DNA of 64,000 bases from JAOUEA01 sp038249195 (lineage in GTDB: Bacteria; Actinomycetota; UBA4738; HRBIN12), in assembly GCA_038249195.1 (NCBI GenBank), contig JBBRWM010000002.1:186001-250000 (forward strand), in the 5' to 3' direction. The number at the start of each line of letters is the position of its first letter. Positions within the stretch are counted from its first letter, which is position 1. A model generated the notes under the pieces. That model made no database searches. It was not told the origin of the DNA and saw only the letters and a list, made by a program, of their open reading frames with translations. Made by a program: the position numbers and the translations under genes. Below are positions 37,332 through 45,914 of the stretch, piece after piece.

Positions 37332-37772
37332 ATGGAGCATGCCGAGGGATCCATCCTGATCGAAGCGCCGCTCGAGGACGTCATGGAAGTCATCGAGGAC
37401 TACGAGGCGTACCCGGAGTGGGCGGACGTGAAGCGGGTCGACGTGCGGGAACGAGGCGAAGGAGGCCGCGCCACGGAGGTTGCCTTCGAGGTGGACGTGC
37501 CGGTCCTCGGCAAGGCCGCGTACACGCTCTCGTATCGGTACGCACAGGGCGACACGGGCCTGTCCTGGGTCACGAAGGAGGCGCACGGGGCCGTGCGCGA
37601 CATCCGCGGCGAGTACCTGCTGAACGAGATCGAGGGCGCCACCACGAGCGTCACCTATCGCCTCGCGGTGGAGCTCGGTGTCCTGGTCCCGGGATTCTTG
37701 CGCACCGAGGGCGCGAAACGTGTGATCGAGAACGCGCTCGAGAAACTGAAGCGCCGGGTCGAGATGGGCTGA
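37332..37772 (+). CDS. SRPBCC (START/polyketide-cyclase-like) protein
   Basis: A 146-residue helix-grip domain: EGSILIEAPLEDVMEVIEDY, YPEWADVKRVDVRERGEG and a C-terminal long helix RVIENALEKLKRRVE. This is the coenzyme-Q-binding/polyketide cyclase-like family, resembling mycobacterial Rv2185c. It probably binds a hydrophobic ligand; the ligand is unknown. It lies next to an ArsA-like ATPase and near PimB', a gene order conserved in mycobacteria and partly in Streptomyces, hinting at a shared role in envelope lipid handling. TAGGAT (37314-37319) is 12 nt before the ATG. Confidence 0.85.
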   Translation: MEHAEGSILIEAPLEDVMEVIEDYEAYPEWADVKRVDVRERGEGGRATEVAFEVDVPVLGKAAYTLSYRYAQGDTGLSWVTKEAHGAVRDIRGEYLLNEIEGATTSVTYRLAVELGVLVPGFLRTEGAKRVIENALEKLKRRVEMG

Positions 37773-37806
37773 GCAACCGACCTTCACCGGTGTGCCCTCG
37801 GCCACG

Positions 37807-37812
37807 TAAGCT
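37807..37812 (+). promoter_or_regulatory. -10 hexamer for the leaderless ArsA-like gene
   Basis: TAAGCT ends 6 nt before ATG 37819. A weak -35-like TTCACC lies about 18 nt further upstream. Confidence 0.5.
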
Positions 37813-37818
37813 CTGCGC

Positions 37819-39027
37819 ATGCGCGTCGTGCTGTTCACCGGGAAGGGCGGGGTCGGCAAGACCACCATCGCCGCGTCGACCGCCCTGCGCGCGGCGAGCG
37901 CGGGGCGCCGCACCCTCGTGATGTCCACCGATCCCGCGCATTCGCTTGGGGACTCCTTCGAGGTGGAGATCGGCTCCCAACCCACGTTCATCACGGACGG
38001 GCTGTGGGGTCAGCAGGTGGACGCGCAAGACCGGCTGGAGGACAACTGGCGGGAGATCCAGGATTACTTCATCCAGCTCATGAACTGGGCGGGCACCGAG
38101 ACCATCCAGGCCGAGGAGCTGACCGTCATCCCCGGCCTCGACGAGATCTTCGCGCTCATCGACGTGAAGACCCACGTGGAGAGCGGCCTCTACGACATGC
38201 TCGTGGTCGATTGCGCCCCCACGGCCGAGACGCTGCGCTTGCTTTCGCTGCCCGAGATCATGAACTGGTACATCGAGCGGATCTTCCCGGTCGAGCGCAA
38301 GGTCGTGCGCGCGGTGCGCCCCATCGTGTCGCGGATGACGACCCTGCCCATCGCGGGGGACCGCGTGTTCGAAGCCGTGGAGCGCCTGCATCGCAACCTC
38401 GATGACGTCAAGACGATCCTCACGAACGAACAGATGTCCTCGGTGCGGCTCGTGCTGAACCCGGAGAAGATGGTGATCGCGGAGGCGCGCCGCACCTATA
38501 CCTACCTCGGGTTGTTCGGCTATCGCGTGGACGCGGTGGTGGTCAACCGCATCCTGCCCGAAGAGGTGAACGACCCCTTCTTCGGCAAATGGAAGGACAT
38601 CCAGGCCGAGCACCTCGCCACCGTCCACGAGTCCTTCGACCCGGTCCCGATCCTCGAGGCGCGACTGTTCGATCGCGAGTTGGTGGGCGTGGCGCTGCTC
38701 TCCGAGATGGCCGCCGAGGTCTACGGCGATCTGGACAGCACGGCCGTGCTGTACCACGACGATCCGATCCGGGTTCGCAAGCAGGAGACGGGCTACGTCT
38801 TGTCGATGCGCCTGCCGTTCGTCGATCGCGACGCCATGGACATCCATCGCCGTTCCGACGAGCTCTTCGTCCGCGTCGGCTCCTACAAGCGGAACCTCAT
38901 CCTCCCCCAGACGCTGAAGCGGATGGAGGTGCGGGAGGCGAACTTCGCCGGCGACCACCTCGAGATCTTGTTCGAGCGGCCGCCGGTCCCGGCAGACCCG
39001 AAGAAGACGGCACGTGAGCGGGGCTAA
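37819..39027 (+). CDS. ArsA/GET3-family ATPase
   Basis: A 402-residue P-loop ATPase of the ArsA/Get3 group: deviant Walker A GKGGVGKTTIAAS at the N-terminus, switch I STDPAHSLGDSF, Walker B-like LVVDCAPTAETLRLLSLPE and a C-terminal alpha-crystallin-like domain. No arsenical pump gene is near, and the arsenite-binding Cys triad of ArsA is not evident, so arsenic resistance is unlikely. The homologous mycobacterial gene (Rv2184c) sits in the same order beside the SRPBCC gene. It overlaps the ROK kinase by 14 bp. Confidence 0.88.
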   Translation: MRVVLFTGKGGVGKTTIAASTALRAASAGRRTLVMSTDPAHSLGDSFEVEIGSQPTFITDGLWGQQVDAQDRLEDNWREIQDYFIQLMNWAGTETIQAEELTVIPGLDEIFALIDVKTHVESGLYDMLVVDCAPTAETLRLLSLPEIMNWYIERIFPVERKVVRAVRPIVSRMTTLPIAGDRVFEAVERLHRNLDDVKTILTNEQMSSVRLVLNPEKMVIAEARRTYTYLGLFGYRVDAVVVNRILPEEVNDPFFGKWKDIQAEHLATVHESFDPVPILEARLFDRELVGVALLSEMAAEVYGDLDSTAVLYHDDPIRVRKQETGYVLSMRLPFVDRDAMDIHRRSDELFVRVGSYKRNLILPQTLKRMEVREANFAGDHLEILFERPPVPADPKKTARERG

Positions 39028-39967
39028 GGCCCAGGCCATCGGCGTGGACGTCGGCGGCACGAAAACGGCCGCACTGCGCGTCGCGGGCGACGGCGAGATC
39101 TTGGCTCGAGAGGTCCTTCCGACGCCCGCGGACGACATGGAGGCCACCCTGCAGACGATGGCCAAGGCCGCCAAGGCGGTCCTGTCTCCCGAGGTGCGCG
39201 CGATCGGTGTGGGCGCCGCGGGCCTGGTGGAGGCCGGAACGGGGCGGCTGATCTTCGCTCCCAACCTCGCCTGGCGCAACGCCCTGCTCACCGACCACCT
39301 GTGGGAGGCCATCGGGCTCCCGGCCTTCGCGGACAACGACAACAACGTCGCGGCGTGGGGCGAGTACCGTCACGGCGCCGCGCGCGGCTATCGCCACCTC
39401 CTGTTCGTGGGGGTCGGAACCGGCATCGGCGGCGGGATCGTCTCCGACGGCAAGCTGTTGCGCGGCGCACACGGGTTCGCGGCCGAGATCGGCCACATCA
39501 TCGTGGAGCCGGGCGGCCCGCTCTGCGGATGCGGGAACCACGGATGCTGGGAGCAGGTGGCGAGCGGGCACGCCCTCACCCGTGCCGGCCGCGACGCCGC
39601 CAGCCAGCACCCCCGTTCCATGATCGCGCGGCGATGCGGCGGCGATCCCTCCAAGGTCACGGGACCGCTCGTGACCGAGGCCGCGCGCGCGGGCGATCCC
39701 GTCGCGCGCGGCATCCTCGCGCGCGTCGGCCGGCGCCTCGGAGAAGGGATCGCCGGGCTCGTGAACATCCTCGACCCCGAGGTGGTGGTGGTGGGCGGGG
39801 GTGTGGCCGCGGCGGGCGACCTCCTGATGGGCTCCGCACGGATCGCGTTCTCGACGTCGGTGGAGGCGCCAGCGCACCGCCCGGAGGTGCCGCTGGTGGT
39901 CGCCGCGCTCGGCAACGACGCGGGCGCGGTGGGGGCCGCCACGCTGGCGCTCGAGGAGCTGGGGTGA
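39014..39967 (+). CDS. glk: ROK-family glucokinase
   Basis: Phosphorylates glucose with ATP (or polyphosphate in some members). The 317 residues show the phosphate loop IGVDVGGTKTAALRV, the sugar-binding ADNDNNVAAWGEY and GAHGFAAEIGHIIVEPGG, and the ROK zinc site CGCGNHGCWEQ. The C-terminal VNILDPEVVVVGGGVA is also typical. It overlaps the ArsA-like gene, the order seen around glkA in Streptomyces. Specificity for glucose is inferred from the ExGH motif and synteny. Confidence 0.9.
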   Translation: MSGAKAQAIGVDVGGTKTAALRVAGDGEILAREVLPTPADDMEATLQTMAKAAKAVLSPEVRAIGVGAAGLVEAGTGRLIFAPNLAWRNALLTDHLWEAIGLPAFADNDNNVAAWGEYRHGAARGYRHLLFVGVGTGIGGGIVSDGKLLRGAHGFAAEIGHIIVEPGGPLCGCGNHGCWEQVASGHALTRAGRDAASQHPRSMIARRCGGDPSKVTGPLVTEAARAGDPVARGILARVGRRLGEGIAGLVNILDPEVVVVGGGVAAAGDLLMGSARIAFSTSVEAPAHRPEVPLVVAALGNDAGAVGAATLALEELG

Positions 39968-40848
39968 GGATCGGCGTCTCGCTCCCCGTGTTCACCGGGG
40001 ATGCGGGCAAGCCGTTGGACGTGGCGGCGCGATGCGCCGCGCTGGGCGTCGACGGCGTGTTCTCGCCCGACCATCTGTTCCCGCCTGTGTTCTATCCGCC
40101 CTCGGGGCCGGAGCGTCCCGCCTTGGAGCCGTTCACCCTGCTGGCCGCCGTCGCCGCCCGGCACCCGGGCCTCGCGGTGGGGACCCTCGTCACGCGCGTG
40201 ACGCTCCGCCCCGCGGGTCTGCTGGCCAAGGAGGCCGCAGCCCTGGACGAGATGACGGGCGGCCGTGCGATCTTAGCCCTGGGCACGGGGGACCGTGCCT
40301 CACTGCCGGAGCACGAGACCTTTGGGATCGCGTTCCCTTCGGCGCGCGAGCGGATCGAGCTGCTCGAGGAAACGGTCGGCGCGCTGCGGGCGCTCTTCGA
40401 CGGGCGCGCCTGGGGGGGCGGGGCGCACGTCCCCGCCATGGCGGGCCCCCTGCTCCCATCGGGGGAGCCGGCCCTGTGGGTGGGTGGGCTCTCCGACGGG
40501 GTCCTCGGGGTGGCCGCGCGCACGGCGGACGCCTGGAACGGGTGGGGTCTGGATGCGGCGGGCTTCGCGGCGAAGGCGGCCCGGTTGCGGGAGCTCGCGG
40601 ACGGGAGGGAGGTGTCGTCGACCTGGGGAGGCATCGCGTTGGTGGGGCAGGACGAGGCGGAGCTGGGGGCACTGACGGCGGCGCGAGCGGCGAAGGGGCT
40701 GTCCCTCGATGGCGTGTGGACGGGAACGGCCGCGACCCTCGCTCGGTTCTCAGCCGAGCTGCGTGATGCGGGGGCGACGTGGTTCATCGTGCTGCCGGTG
40801 GGTCCGGCCGATCGGCTCGATCTGATCGTTGAGACCCTACGGTCGTGA
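39964..40848 (+). CDS. LLM-class F420-dependent oxidoreductase
   Basis: A 294-residue luciferase-like TIM-barrel enzyme, MRIGVSLPVFTGDAG-type start (GTG), with FSPDHLFPPVFYPP, VGTLVTRVTLRPAGLLAKEA and GRAILALGTGD. In actinobacteria this subfamily uses coenzyme F420 more often than FMN. The substrate is unknown. It overlaps both neighbours by 4 bp (GTGA junctions), placing it firmly in the glk to cyclo-ligase operon. The C-terminal part is shorter than in F420-dependent glucose-6-phosphate dehydrogenase, so that identity is unlikely. Confidence 0.85.
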   Translation: MRIGVSLPVFTGDAGKPLDVAARCAALGVDGVFSPDHLFPPVFYPPSGPERPALEPFTLLAAVAARHPGLAVGTLVTRVTLRPAGLLAKEAAALDEMTGGRAILALGTGDRASLPEHETFGIAFPSARERIELLEETVGALRALFDGRAWGGGAHVPAMAGPLLPSGEPALWVGGLSDGVLGVAARTADAWNGWGLDAAGFAAKAARLRELADGREVSSTWGGIALVGQDEAELGALTAARAAKGLSLDGVWTGTAATLARFSAELRDAGATWFIVLPVGPADRLDLIVETLRS

Positions 40849-41435
40849 GCAGCGCCGAGCTCAAGCGGGCGAAGCGCGCCATCCGCCGCCGCGTCCTCGA
40901 GGCTCGCGACGCCGTGTCGCCCACCCACCGGCACGAGCTCGCCGCGCGGGCGACCGGCCGCTTCCTGACCTTGCCGGAGGTGCAGGAGGCGGGGGTGGTG
41001 ATGGCGTTCTGGTCCTTCGGCTCCGAGCTGCCGACGGCCCCGCTGATCGAGGCCCTGGTACGGCGAGGATGCGTGGTGGCGCTCCCGCGGGTCGTGGGTG
41101 GGGGCCTCGAGCCGCGAACCTGGCTGCCGGGCGAGCCGTTGGCCGGCACCCGATTCGGCGCGATGGAGCCCGAGGGGGGCGACCCGCTCGATCCACGCGC
41201 GATCGACGTGGTCGCGACGCCGGCGGTGGCGTTCGACCGCGACGGCGGCAGGGTCGGCTACGGCGGAGGGTTCTACGATCGATTCTTCCCCCTGACGCGG
41301 CCCGACGCCGCCCGCATCGGGATCGGTTTCGGGCTGCAACTGGTGGACGAGCGACTGCCCGGCGCCGTGTTCGATGAGCGGGTGGGCACGGTCGTCACCG
41401 AGTCCGAGACGGTGCGATGCCGCGTCGCTCCCTAG
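40845..41435 (+). CDS. 5-formyltetrahydrofolate cyclo-ligase
   Basis: Converts the storage form 5-formyl-THF to 5,10-methenyl-THF with ATP. The 196 residues contain KRAIRRRVLEARDAV at the N-terminus, the folate/ATP region PRVVGGGLEPRTWLPGEPL and the signature VGYGGGFYDRFFP. The GTG start overlaps the LLM gene stop. It is the first of several folate one-carbon genes on this strand and may feed the downstream GcvT-like, FTCD and cyclodeaminase steps, although a nuclease gene intervenes. Confidence 0.93.
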   Translation: MSSAELKRAKRAIRRRVLEARDAVSPTHRHELAARATGRFLTLPEVQEAGVVMAFWSFGSELPTAPLIEALVRRGCVVALPRVVGGGLEPRTWLPGEPLAGTRFGAMEPEGGDPLDPRAIDVVATPAVAFDRDGGRVGYGGGFYDRFFPLTRPDAARIGIGFGLQLVDERLPGAVFDERVGTVVTESETVRCRVAP

Positions 41436-42070
41436 CGGGCATGCCGGCGGCGCCCTCGCGCCAGCGAAACGCCGGGTGGCGCTCGGGTCGGTACGTAGCC
41501 CTCGATTTCGAAACCACCGGTCTGGACTACCGCAAGGACACCGTCGTGTCGTGGGGGGTGGTGCCCGTGGATAACGGCCGCGCGCGGATGCGCGGAGCGG
41601 TCCATCAGCTGATCCGGCCGCACGTGCCGCCCTCCCCGCGCTCGCAGACCATCCACGAGCTCCGGCCCCACGATCTCGCGGAAGCGCCGTCGCTCCCCGA
41701 GGCGCGCGCATCGTTGGCCCGCTCGTTGGAGCGCCGCCTCCTGCTCGTATGGTTCGCCGAGGTCGAGGTGCACTTCCTCGCCGGCATCTTCGGTGGCAGC
41801 GCGCGCCGGTGGCGGCGGCGCACCATCGACGTGCGGGACCTGGCGATGGCGGTCGCGAACGAGCCGGAGGGGGCGCGCGACCGCCCCGGCTACGGACTCA
41901 GCGCGACGGCGCGGCGGTGGGGCGTTCCGGTTCATGCCCCCCACGAGGCGCTCGACGACGCCCTCGTGACGGCGCAGCTGTTCCTGGTCCTCGTGCGCAA
42001 GCTTCCAGGCCGCGATGAGCCCCGCGTGCGGGACCTCCTGCGAGTCGGCGGCGCGAGGCTCGGGGTATAA
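41417..42070 (+). CDS. DnaQ-like 3'-5' exonuclease domain protein
   Basis: A 217-residue DEDDh-type exonuclease. The ExoI motif is YVALDFETTGLDYRKD; the ExoIII region is HEALDDALVTAQLF with the catalytic His and Asp. In place of the usual AHN-x2-FD ExoII motif there is LVWFAEVEVHFLAGIFG, a variant seen in some actinobacterial members, so the second Asp is not obvious. It overlaps the cyclo-ligase by 19 bp; the first in-frame ATG region is Arg-rich, and a start at ATG 41441 is an alternative. Function in DNA repair or RNA trimming cannot be decided. Confidence 0.8.
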   Translation: MPRRSLAGMPAAPSRQRNAGWRSGRYVALDFETTGLDYRKDTVVSWGVVPVDNGRARMRGAVHQLIRPHVPPSPRSQTIHELRPHDLAEAPSLPEARASLARSLERRLLLVWFAEVEVHFLAGIFGGSARRWRRRTIDVRDLAMAVANEPEGARDRPGYGLSATARRWGVPVHAPHEALDDALVTAQLFLVLVRKLPGRDEPRVRDLLRVGGARLGV

Positions 42071-42076
42071 GGGGAC

Positions 42077-43174
42077 GTGAGTGAGTCGGTCCGCGGCGCC
42101 CTGCACGAGCTGCACGAGGCGAGGGGAGCCACCTTCGTGCAGGAGGATGGCTGGGAGTGGGTCGAGTCCTACGGCGATCGCGAACGCGAGTACGCCGCCG
42201 TGCGCCGCGGTGTCGGCCTGTGGGACCTCTCGCCCCTGAACAAATGGGCCTTCCGCGGCCCCGACGCGACCGAGGCCGTGCAACGGGTCCACGCGAACGA
42301 CATCCTCGGGATGCGGGCGGGCCAGGTTCGCTACGGGGCGTTCCTGGACGAGGACGGCCTCCTGATCGACGACGGGACCGTCTTCCGCTTCGGCGACGAC
42401 CATCTGTGGGTCATGACGAACGGGATGCAGCGCGAGGCCCACTTCGCCGACGCCACCAAGGGGCTCGACGTCGGCGTCGAGTATCTCGGCACCGCGTTGC
42501 CCAGCATGCAGCTCCAGGGCCCGGGGTCCCGGGAGCTCCTGCGGCCGCTCATCGACGTCGACCTCGACGCCCTCGCGTACTTCCGCTTCATCCCGGTCGA
42601 GGTGCACGTGGGTGGGGCCCCTGCGATCGTCTCGCGCACGGGGTTCAGCGGGGAACTCGGGTACGAGCTCTTCCTGGAGCCCGAGCACGCGCCCGCGGTC
42701 TGGGAGACCCTCGAGGGCGCCGGGGCGGTGCCGTACGGGGTCGGCATCATCGAGGCCGTGCGGGTGGAGACCGGCATGATCGTGACCGGCTACGACTACC
42801 AGGAGCACGAGCGTTCGCCGTTCGACGTGGGGCTCGATGCGACGGTGGCGTTGAACGCCGGGGGCGAGTTCATGGGTAAGGACAAGCTGCGGGAGATGGC
42901 AGAGGCGCCCCCCAACCGGTTCAAGACCGTGCGGATCGAGGGGAGCGACCTGCCGGCCTACGGCGCCACCGTGCGCGTGGACGAGGAGGCCGTGGGCGTG
43001 CTCACGAGCCCGGCGCTCAGCCCCACGCTCGGCCCGCTGGGCCTCGCGATCCTGCGCGCCGACGTCGCGACCGAGGGGCAGCGGGTGTCGATCGACGCCG
43101 ACAGCGGGCCGATCGCGGGTACCGTGGACGTGCTCGGCCTGTACGACCCCAAGAAGGAACGGCCGCGCGCGTGA
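42077..43174 (+). CDS. GcvT-family THF-dependent aminomethyl/methyltransferase, copy 1
   Basis: A 365-residue protein with the full GcvT fold. LWDLSPLNKWAFRGPDATEAV, GQVRYGAFLDEDGLLIDDGT (keeping the catalytic Asp) and RTGFSGELGYELFL are the THF-binding landmarks, and a C-terminal barrel follows. It could be the glycine-cleavage T protein or a demethylase of the DmdA/LigM/dimethylglycine type; no gcvH or gcvP gene is present, favouring demethylation. The GTG follows AAGGGGAC. It is followed after 40 bp by a paralogue; both end in YDPKKERPRA. Confidence 0.85.
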   Translation: MSESVRGALHELHEARGATFVQEDGWEWVESYGDREREYAAVRRGVGLWDLSPLNKWAFRGPDATEAVQRVHANDILGMRAGQVRYGAFLDEDGLLIDDGTVFRFGDDHLWVMTNGMQREAHFADATKGLDVGVEYLGTALPSMQLQGPGSRELLRPLIDVDLDALAYFRFIPVEVHVGGAPAIVSRTGFSGELGYELFLEPEHAPAVWETLEGAGAVPYGVGIIEAVRVETGMIVTGYDYQEHERSPFDVGLDATVALNAGGEFMGKDKLREMAEAPPNRFKTVRIEGSDLPAYGATVRVDEEAVGVLTSPALSPTLGPLGLAILRADVATEGQRVSIDADSGPIAGTVDVLGLYDPKKERPRA

Positions 43175-43214
43175 GTGCGCAGCGCCGAGCAACCGATGCG
43201 AGGAGGGTACGCAC

Positions 43215-44309
43215 ATGACCGAGGAGCACCGCTCACCCCTGCACGATTGGCACGTGGCCCACGATGCCGAGTTCCTGTGGGAGGACGGGTGGCCGTGGAT
43301 CATGCACGAGGGCGGCGACCCCATGGCGGAGTACGAGGCGATCCGGACCGGCACGGGCGTGTGGGACCTCTTCTCCACGTGCAAGTACGAGATCGCGGGA
43401 CCCGACGCCGAGCGCCTCGTCCAGCGCCGCTTCACGAACTCGCTGCAGGGGATGCAGACCGGACAGGTCCGCTACGGCGCCCTCGTGGACGCCGACGGCA
43501 TGATGGTGGACGACGGCAACGTCTACAAGCTCGCCGACGGCAAGCTGTGGGTGATGATCAACACGCCCGACATCGCCCGATGGTTCAACGAGGTCGGCCA
43601 CGACCTGGACGCCGAGGCACTCCACCGAACGGCCGACCTGGCCATGATCGCGGTCCAGGGGCCGACGTCGGAGACCACGTTGCAGCGGCTCACGGAGCGG
43701 GATCTGGACGGATTGGCGTACTTCCGGATCTGGCCCGAGCAGACGACGGTCGCCGAGCGCCCGGCCTGGGTTCAGCGCACCGGGTTCTCCGGTGAGAAGG
43801 GCTACGAGATCGTGTGCGCGCCCGAGGACGCCAACGCGATCTGGGACGCGCTGCTCGGGGCGGGCGGGGTACCGTTCGGGCTCACCGCGGTGGACCTGGC
43901 GCGTACGGAGGTGGGCCTCATCATCATCGCGGTCGACTACAACCCGGGCGAGATCTCCCCCTACGACCTGTCGATGGATCGCTTCATCAAGACCAACACG
44001 GAGTGCCTCGGGGCACAGGCGCTCGCGGCCTACGGCGCGAACCCGCCCAAGCGGTTCAAGTGCCTGCGGATCGAGGGCGACGCGATGCCGGACTACGGCG
44101 CGGCCGTGACGAAGGACGGGGTCGAGGTCGGTGTGGTGACCTCGCCCGCGGTCTCCCCGCGCCTCGGCACGATCGGCCTGGCGATCCTCGCCGCGGAGGT
44201 GGCCGCGGACGGGGAGAAGGTCGAGGTGGCCGTGGGGGACGCCAGCGCGGCGGCCACGGTCGACGTGTCGAGCCCGTACGACCCCAAGAAGGAGCGCCCG
44301 CGCGCGTAG
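43215..44309 (+). CDS. GcvT-family THF-dependent aminomethyl/methyltransferase, copy 2
   Basis: A 364-residue paralogue of the preceding gene, with the same order of motifs: VWDLFSTCKYEIAGPDAERLV, GQVRYGALVDADGMMVDDGN (catalytic Asp kept) and RTGFSGEKGYEIVC. Active-site side stretches differ (for example VGLIIIAVDYNPGEISPYD), so substrate or partner roles may differ. The ATG follows GAGGAGGG. Arising from a tandem duplication, the pair may form a heteromer or act on successive methyl groups. The next gene, glutamate formiminotransferase, starts 31 bp later with its own -10 hexamer. Confidence 0.85.
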   Translation: MTEEHRSPLHDWHVAHDAEFLWEDGWPWIMHEGGDPMAEYEAIRTGTGVWDLFSTCKYEIAGPDAERLVQRRFTNSLQGMQTGQVRYGALVDADGMMVDDGNVYKLADGKLWVMINTPDIARWFNEVGHDLDAEALHRTADLAMIAVQGPTSETTLQRLTERDLDGLAYFRIWPEQTTVAERPAWVQRTGFSGEKGYEIVCAPEDANAIWDALLGAGGVPFGLTAVDLARTEVGLIIIAVDYNPGEISPYDLSMDRFIKTNTECLGAQALAAYGANPPKRFKCLRIEGDAMPDYGAAVTKDGVEVGVVTSPAVSPRLGTIGLAILAAEVAADGEKVEVAVGDASAAATVDVSSPYDPKKERPRA

Positions 44310-44327
44310 CCCTCCGAGCCCGGTGGG

Positions 44328-44333
44328 TATCCT
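44328..44333 (+). promoter_or_regulatory. -10 hexamer for the leaderless formiminotransferase gene
   Basis: TATCCT ends 7 nt before ATG 44341. This also supports ATG 44341 over the in-frame start at 44323. Confidence 0.45.
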
Positions 44334-44340
44334 CCAACCC

Positions 44341-45258
44341 ATGGCGCGACCCGAGCTCATGGGCGTTGTCCCGAACTTCAGCGAAGGGCGGGACACGAAG
44401 GTGATCGACACGATCGTGAACGCTCTCGGGGTCCCCGGGGCGCGGGTGGTCTACGCCGAGGCCGACCCCGACCACAATCGGCTCGACACGACGGTGCTGG
44501 GCACGGCCGACGCGTGCTATCGCAGCGCGATGGCGGGCGCCGCCGCTGCAGTGGAGCTCATCGACATGACACGGCACACGGGCGGCCACCCGCGGATGGG
44601 TGCTGCCGACGTGATTCCGTTCATGCCGGTGCGCGAGGTGACCATGCAGGACTGCGTCGAGATCGCGCGACGGTTCGGCGGCGACCTCGCGGACTCCCTC
44701 GAGGTCCCCGTCTACCTCTACGACCGGGCGGCGCTCGTGCCGGAGCGCGCCTCGCTCGCCGACGTGCGCCGCGGCGAGTACGAGGGGCTGCGCGAGGCCG
44801 TCGGCCGCGGGGAGCGCCTCCCCGACTTCGGGCCCCATGCCATCGGGCGCGCCGGCGCCACGGCCGTGGGGGCGCGCGCGCCCTTGGTGGCCTTCAACGT
44901 CTACCTGGACGGGACAAACGAGGACGTCGCGAAGGCCATCGCCAGAGGTGTGCGGGAATCGGGGGGAGGGTTGAAGGCCGTGCGCGCCATCGGCTTCGCC
45001 GTGCCGGAGCGCGGCGGCGCGGTGACGGTTTCGATGAACCTCGTCGATTACCGGGTCACGGGCCTGCGGACCGCCTACGACGTCGTGGCCAAAGCGGCAG
45101 GCGGCCGGGGGATGGCCATCACGGACACGGAGATCGTCGGGCTCGTGCCCGCCGCCGCCCTCGGTCCCGACGACGCGGCGTACCTGCACCTTGAGGGGTT
45201 CGAGCCGGACCGGCAGATCTTGGAGCGGCTCGTGGCCGCGGAGGGAGCGCAGACATGA
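44341..45258 (+). CDS. ftcD: Glutamate formiminotransferase
   Basis: Transfers the formimino group from N-formimino-glutamate to THF, the last step of one histidine-degradation route. The 305 residues match the N- and C-terminal transferase subdomains: VVPNFSEGRDTKVIDTI, DPDHNRLDTTVLG, GGHPRMGAADVIPFMP with the catalytic His, and GLKAVRAIGFAVPERGG. It is a separate gene from the cyclodeaminase, as in many bacteria, and overlaps it by GTGA/ATGA-type spacing (4 bp). No hut genes are in the window. Confidence 0.94.
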   Translation: MARPELMGVVPNFSEGRDTKVIDTIVNALGVPGARVVYAEADPDHNRLDTTVLGTADACYRSAMAGAAAAVELIDMTRHTGGHPRMGAADVIPFMPVREVTMQDCVEIARRFGGDLADSLEVPVYLYDRAALVPERASLADVRRGEYEGLREAVGRGERLPDFGPHAIGRAGATAVGARAPLVAFNVYLDGTNEDVAKAIARGVRESGGGLKAVRAIGFAVPERGGAVTVSMNLVDYRVTGLRTAYDVVAKAAGGRGMAITDTEIVGLVPAAALGPDDAAYLHLEGFEPDRQILERLVAAEGAQT

Positions 45259-45896
45259 GCGATGAGACCCTGGCTTCCCTGACGGTGGAGGACTACCTGG
45301 AAAGACTCGCGTCCGATGCGCCCACGCCGGGGGGCGGGGCCGCGGCCGCGGTCAGCGCCGCCACGGCGGCCGCCCTCATCGCGATGGTGGCGCGCCTGAC
45401 CGTGGGCAAGCCGGCGTTCGCCGATCTGGAGCAGCGCATGCAGGCCATGATCGCGGCCGGCGACGCCGCTCGGGCAGAGTTCATGGAGCTCGCCGAGCGC
45501 GACATGCACGCGTTCGATTCCGTCATGGAGGCGTTCAAGATGCCCAAGGACACCGACGACGCCAAGGCGGCGCGCTCGGCCGCGATCCAGGCCGGCTATC
45601 TCGTGGCCGCGTCCGTCCCCCAACAGATCGCCCGCCGCGCCCTCGACCTCATGGAGCTCGCCGAGGACGCCACGGCGATGGGCAACCCTCAGGCCGCGAG
45701 CGACGGGATGTCGGCCGGGGCGTCCCTGTACGGGGCCGCGCGCTGCGCCATGGCGAACGTTCGCATCAACGCGGCATCGCTGAAGGACGAAGCCGTCCGC
45801 GATGCGATGATCGAGGAGCTCGCAGCCCTGAAGGATCGTGCCGACCAGTTGCTGGAGGACTGTCAGACCGCATTCCAGCTGCGCCTGCCCGCCTGA
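45255..45896 (+). CDS. fchA: Formimidoyl-THF cyclodeaminase
   Basis: Converts 5-formimino-THF to 5,10-methenyl-THF and ammonia. This all-helical 213-residue protein shows LASDAPTPGGGAAAAVSAATAAAL, the folate-binding Gly-rich turn at the N-terminus, AERDMHAFDSVMEAFKMPKD with the conserved Asp, and the C-terminal NVRINAASLKD. It overlaps ftcD, so the two steps are coupled. Its product feeds the formyl-THF pool used by formate-THF ligase encoded convergently. FolD, needed between methenyl- and formyl-THF, is not in the window. Confidence 0.93.
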   Translation: MSDETLASLTVEDYLERLASDAPTPGGGAAAAVSAATAAALIAMVARLTVGKPAFADLEQRMQAMIAAGDAARAEFMELAERDMHAFDSVMEAFKMPKDTDDAKAARSAAIQAGYLVAASVPQQIARRALDLMELAEDATAMGNPQAASDGMSAGASLYGAARCAMANVRINAASLKDEAVRDAMIEELAALKDRADQLLEDCQTAFQLRLPA

Positions 45897-45914
45897 GGGG
45901 AGGGCGCCGCGGCC

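Noticed and set aside
37819..39027. Arsenite efflux ATPase
   Set aside because: No arsenic genes nearby, the metalloid-binding Cys triad is not evident, and gene order matches the non-arsenic mycobacterial homologue.
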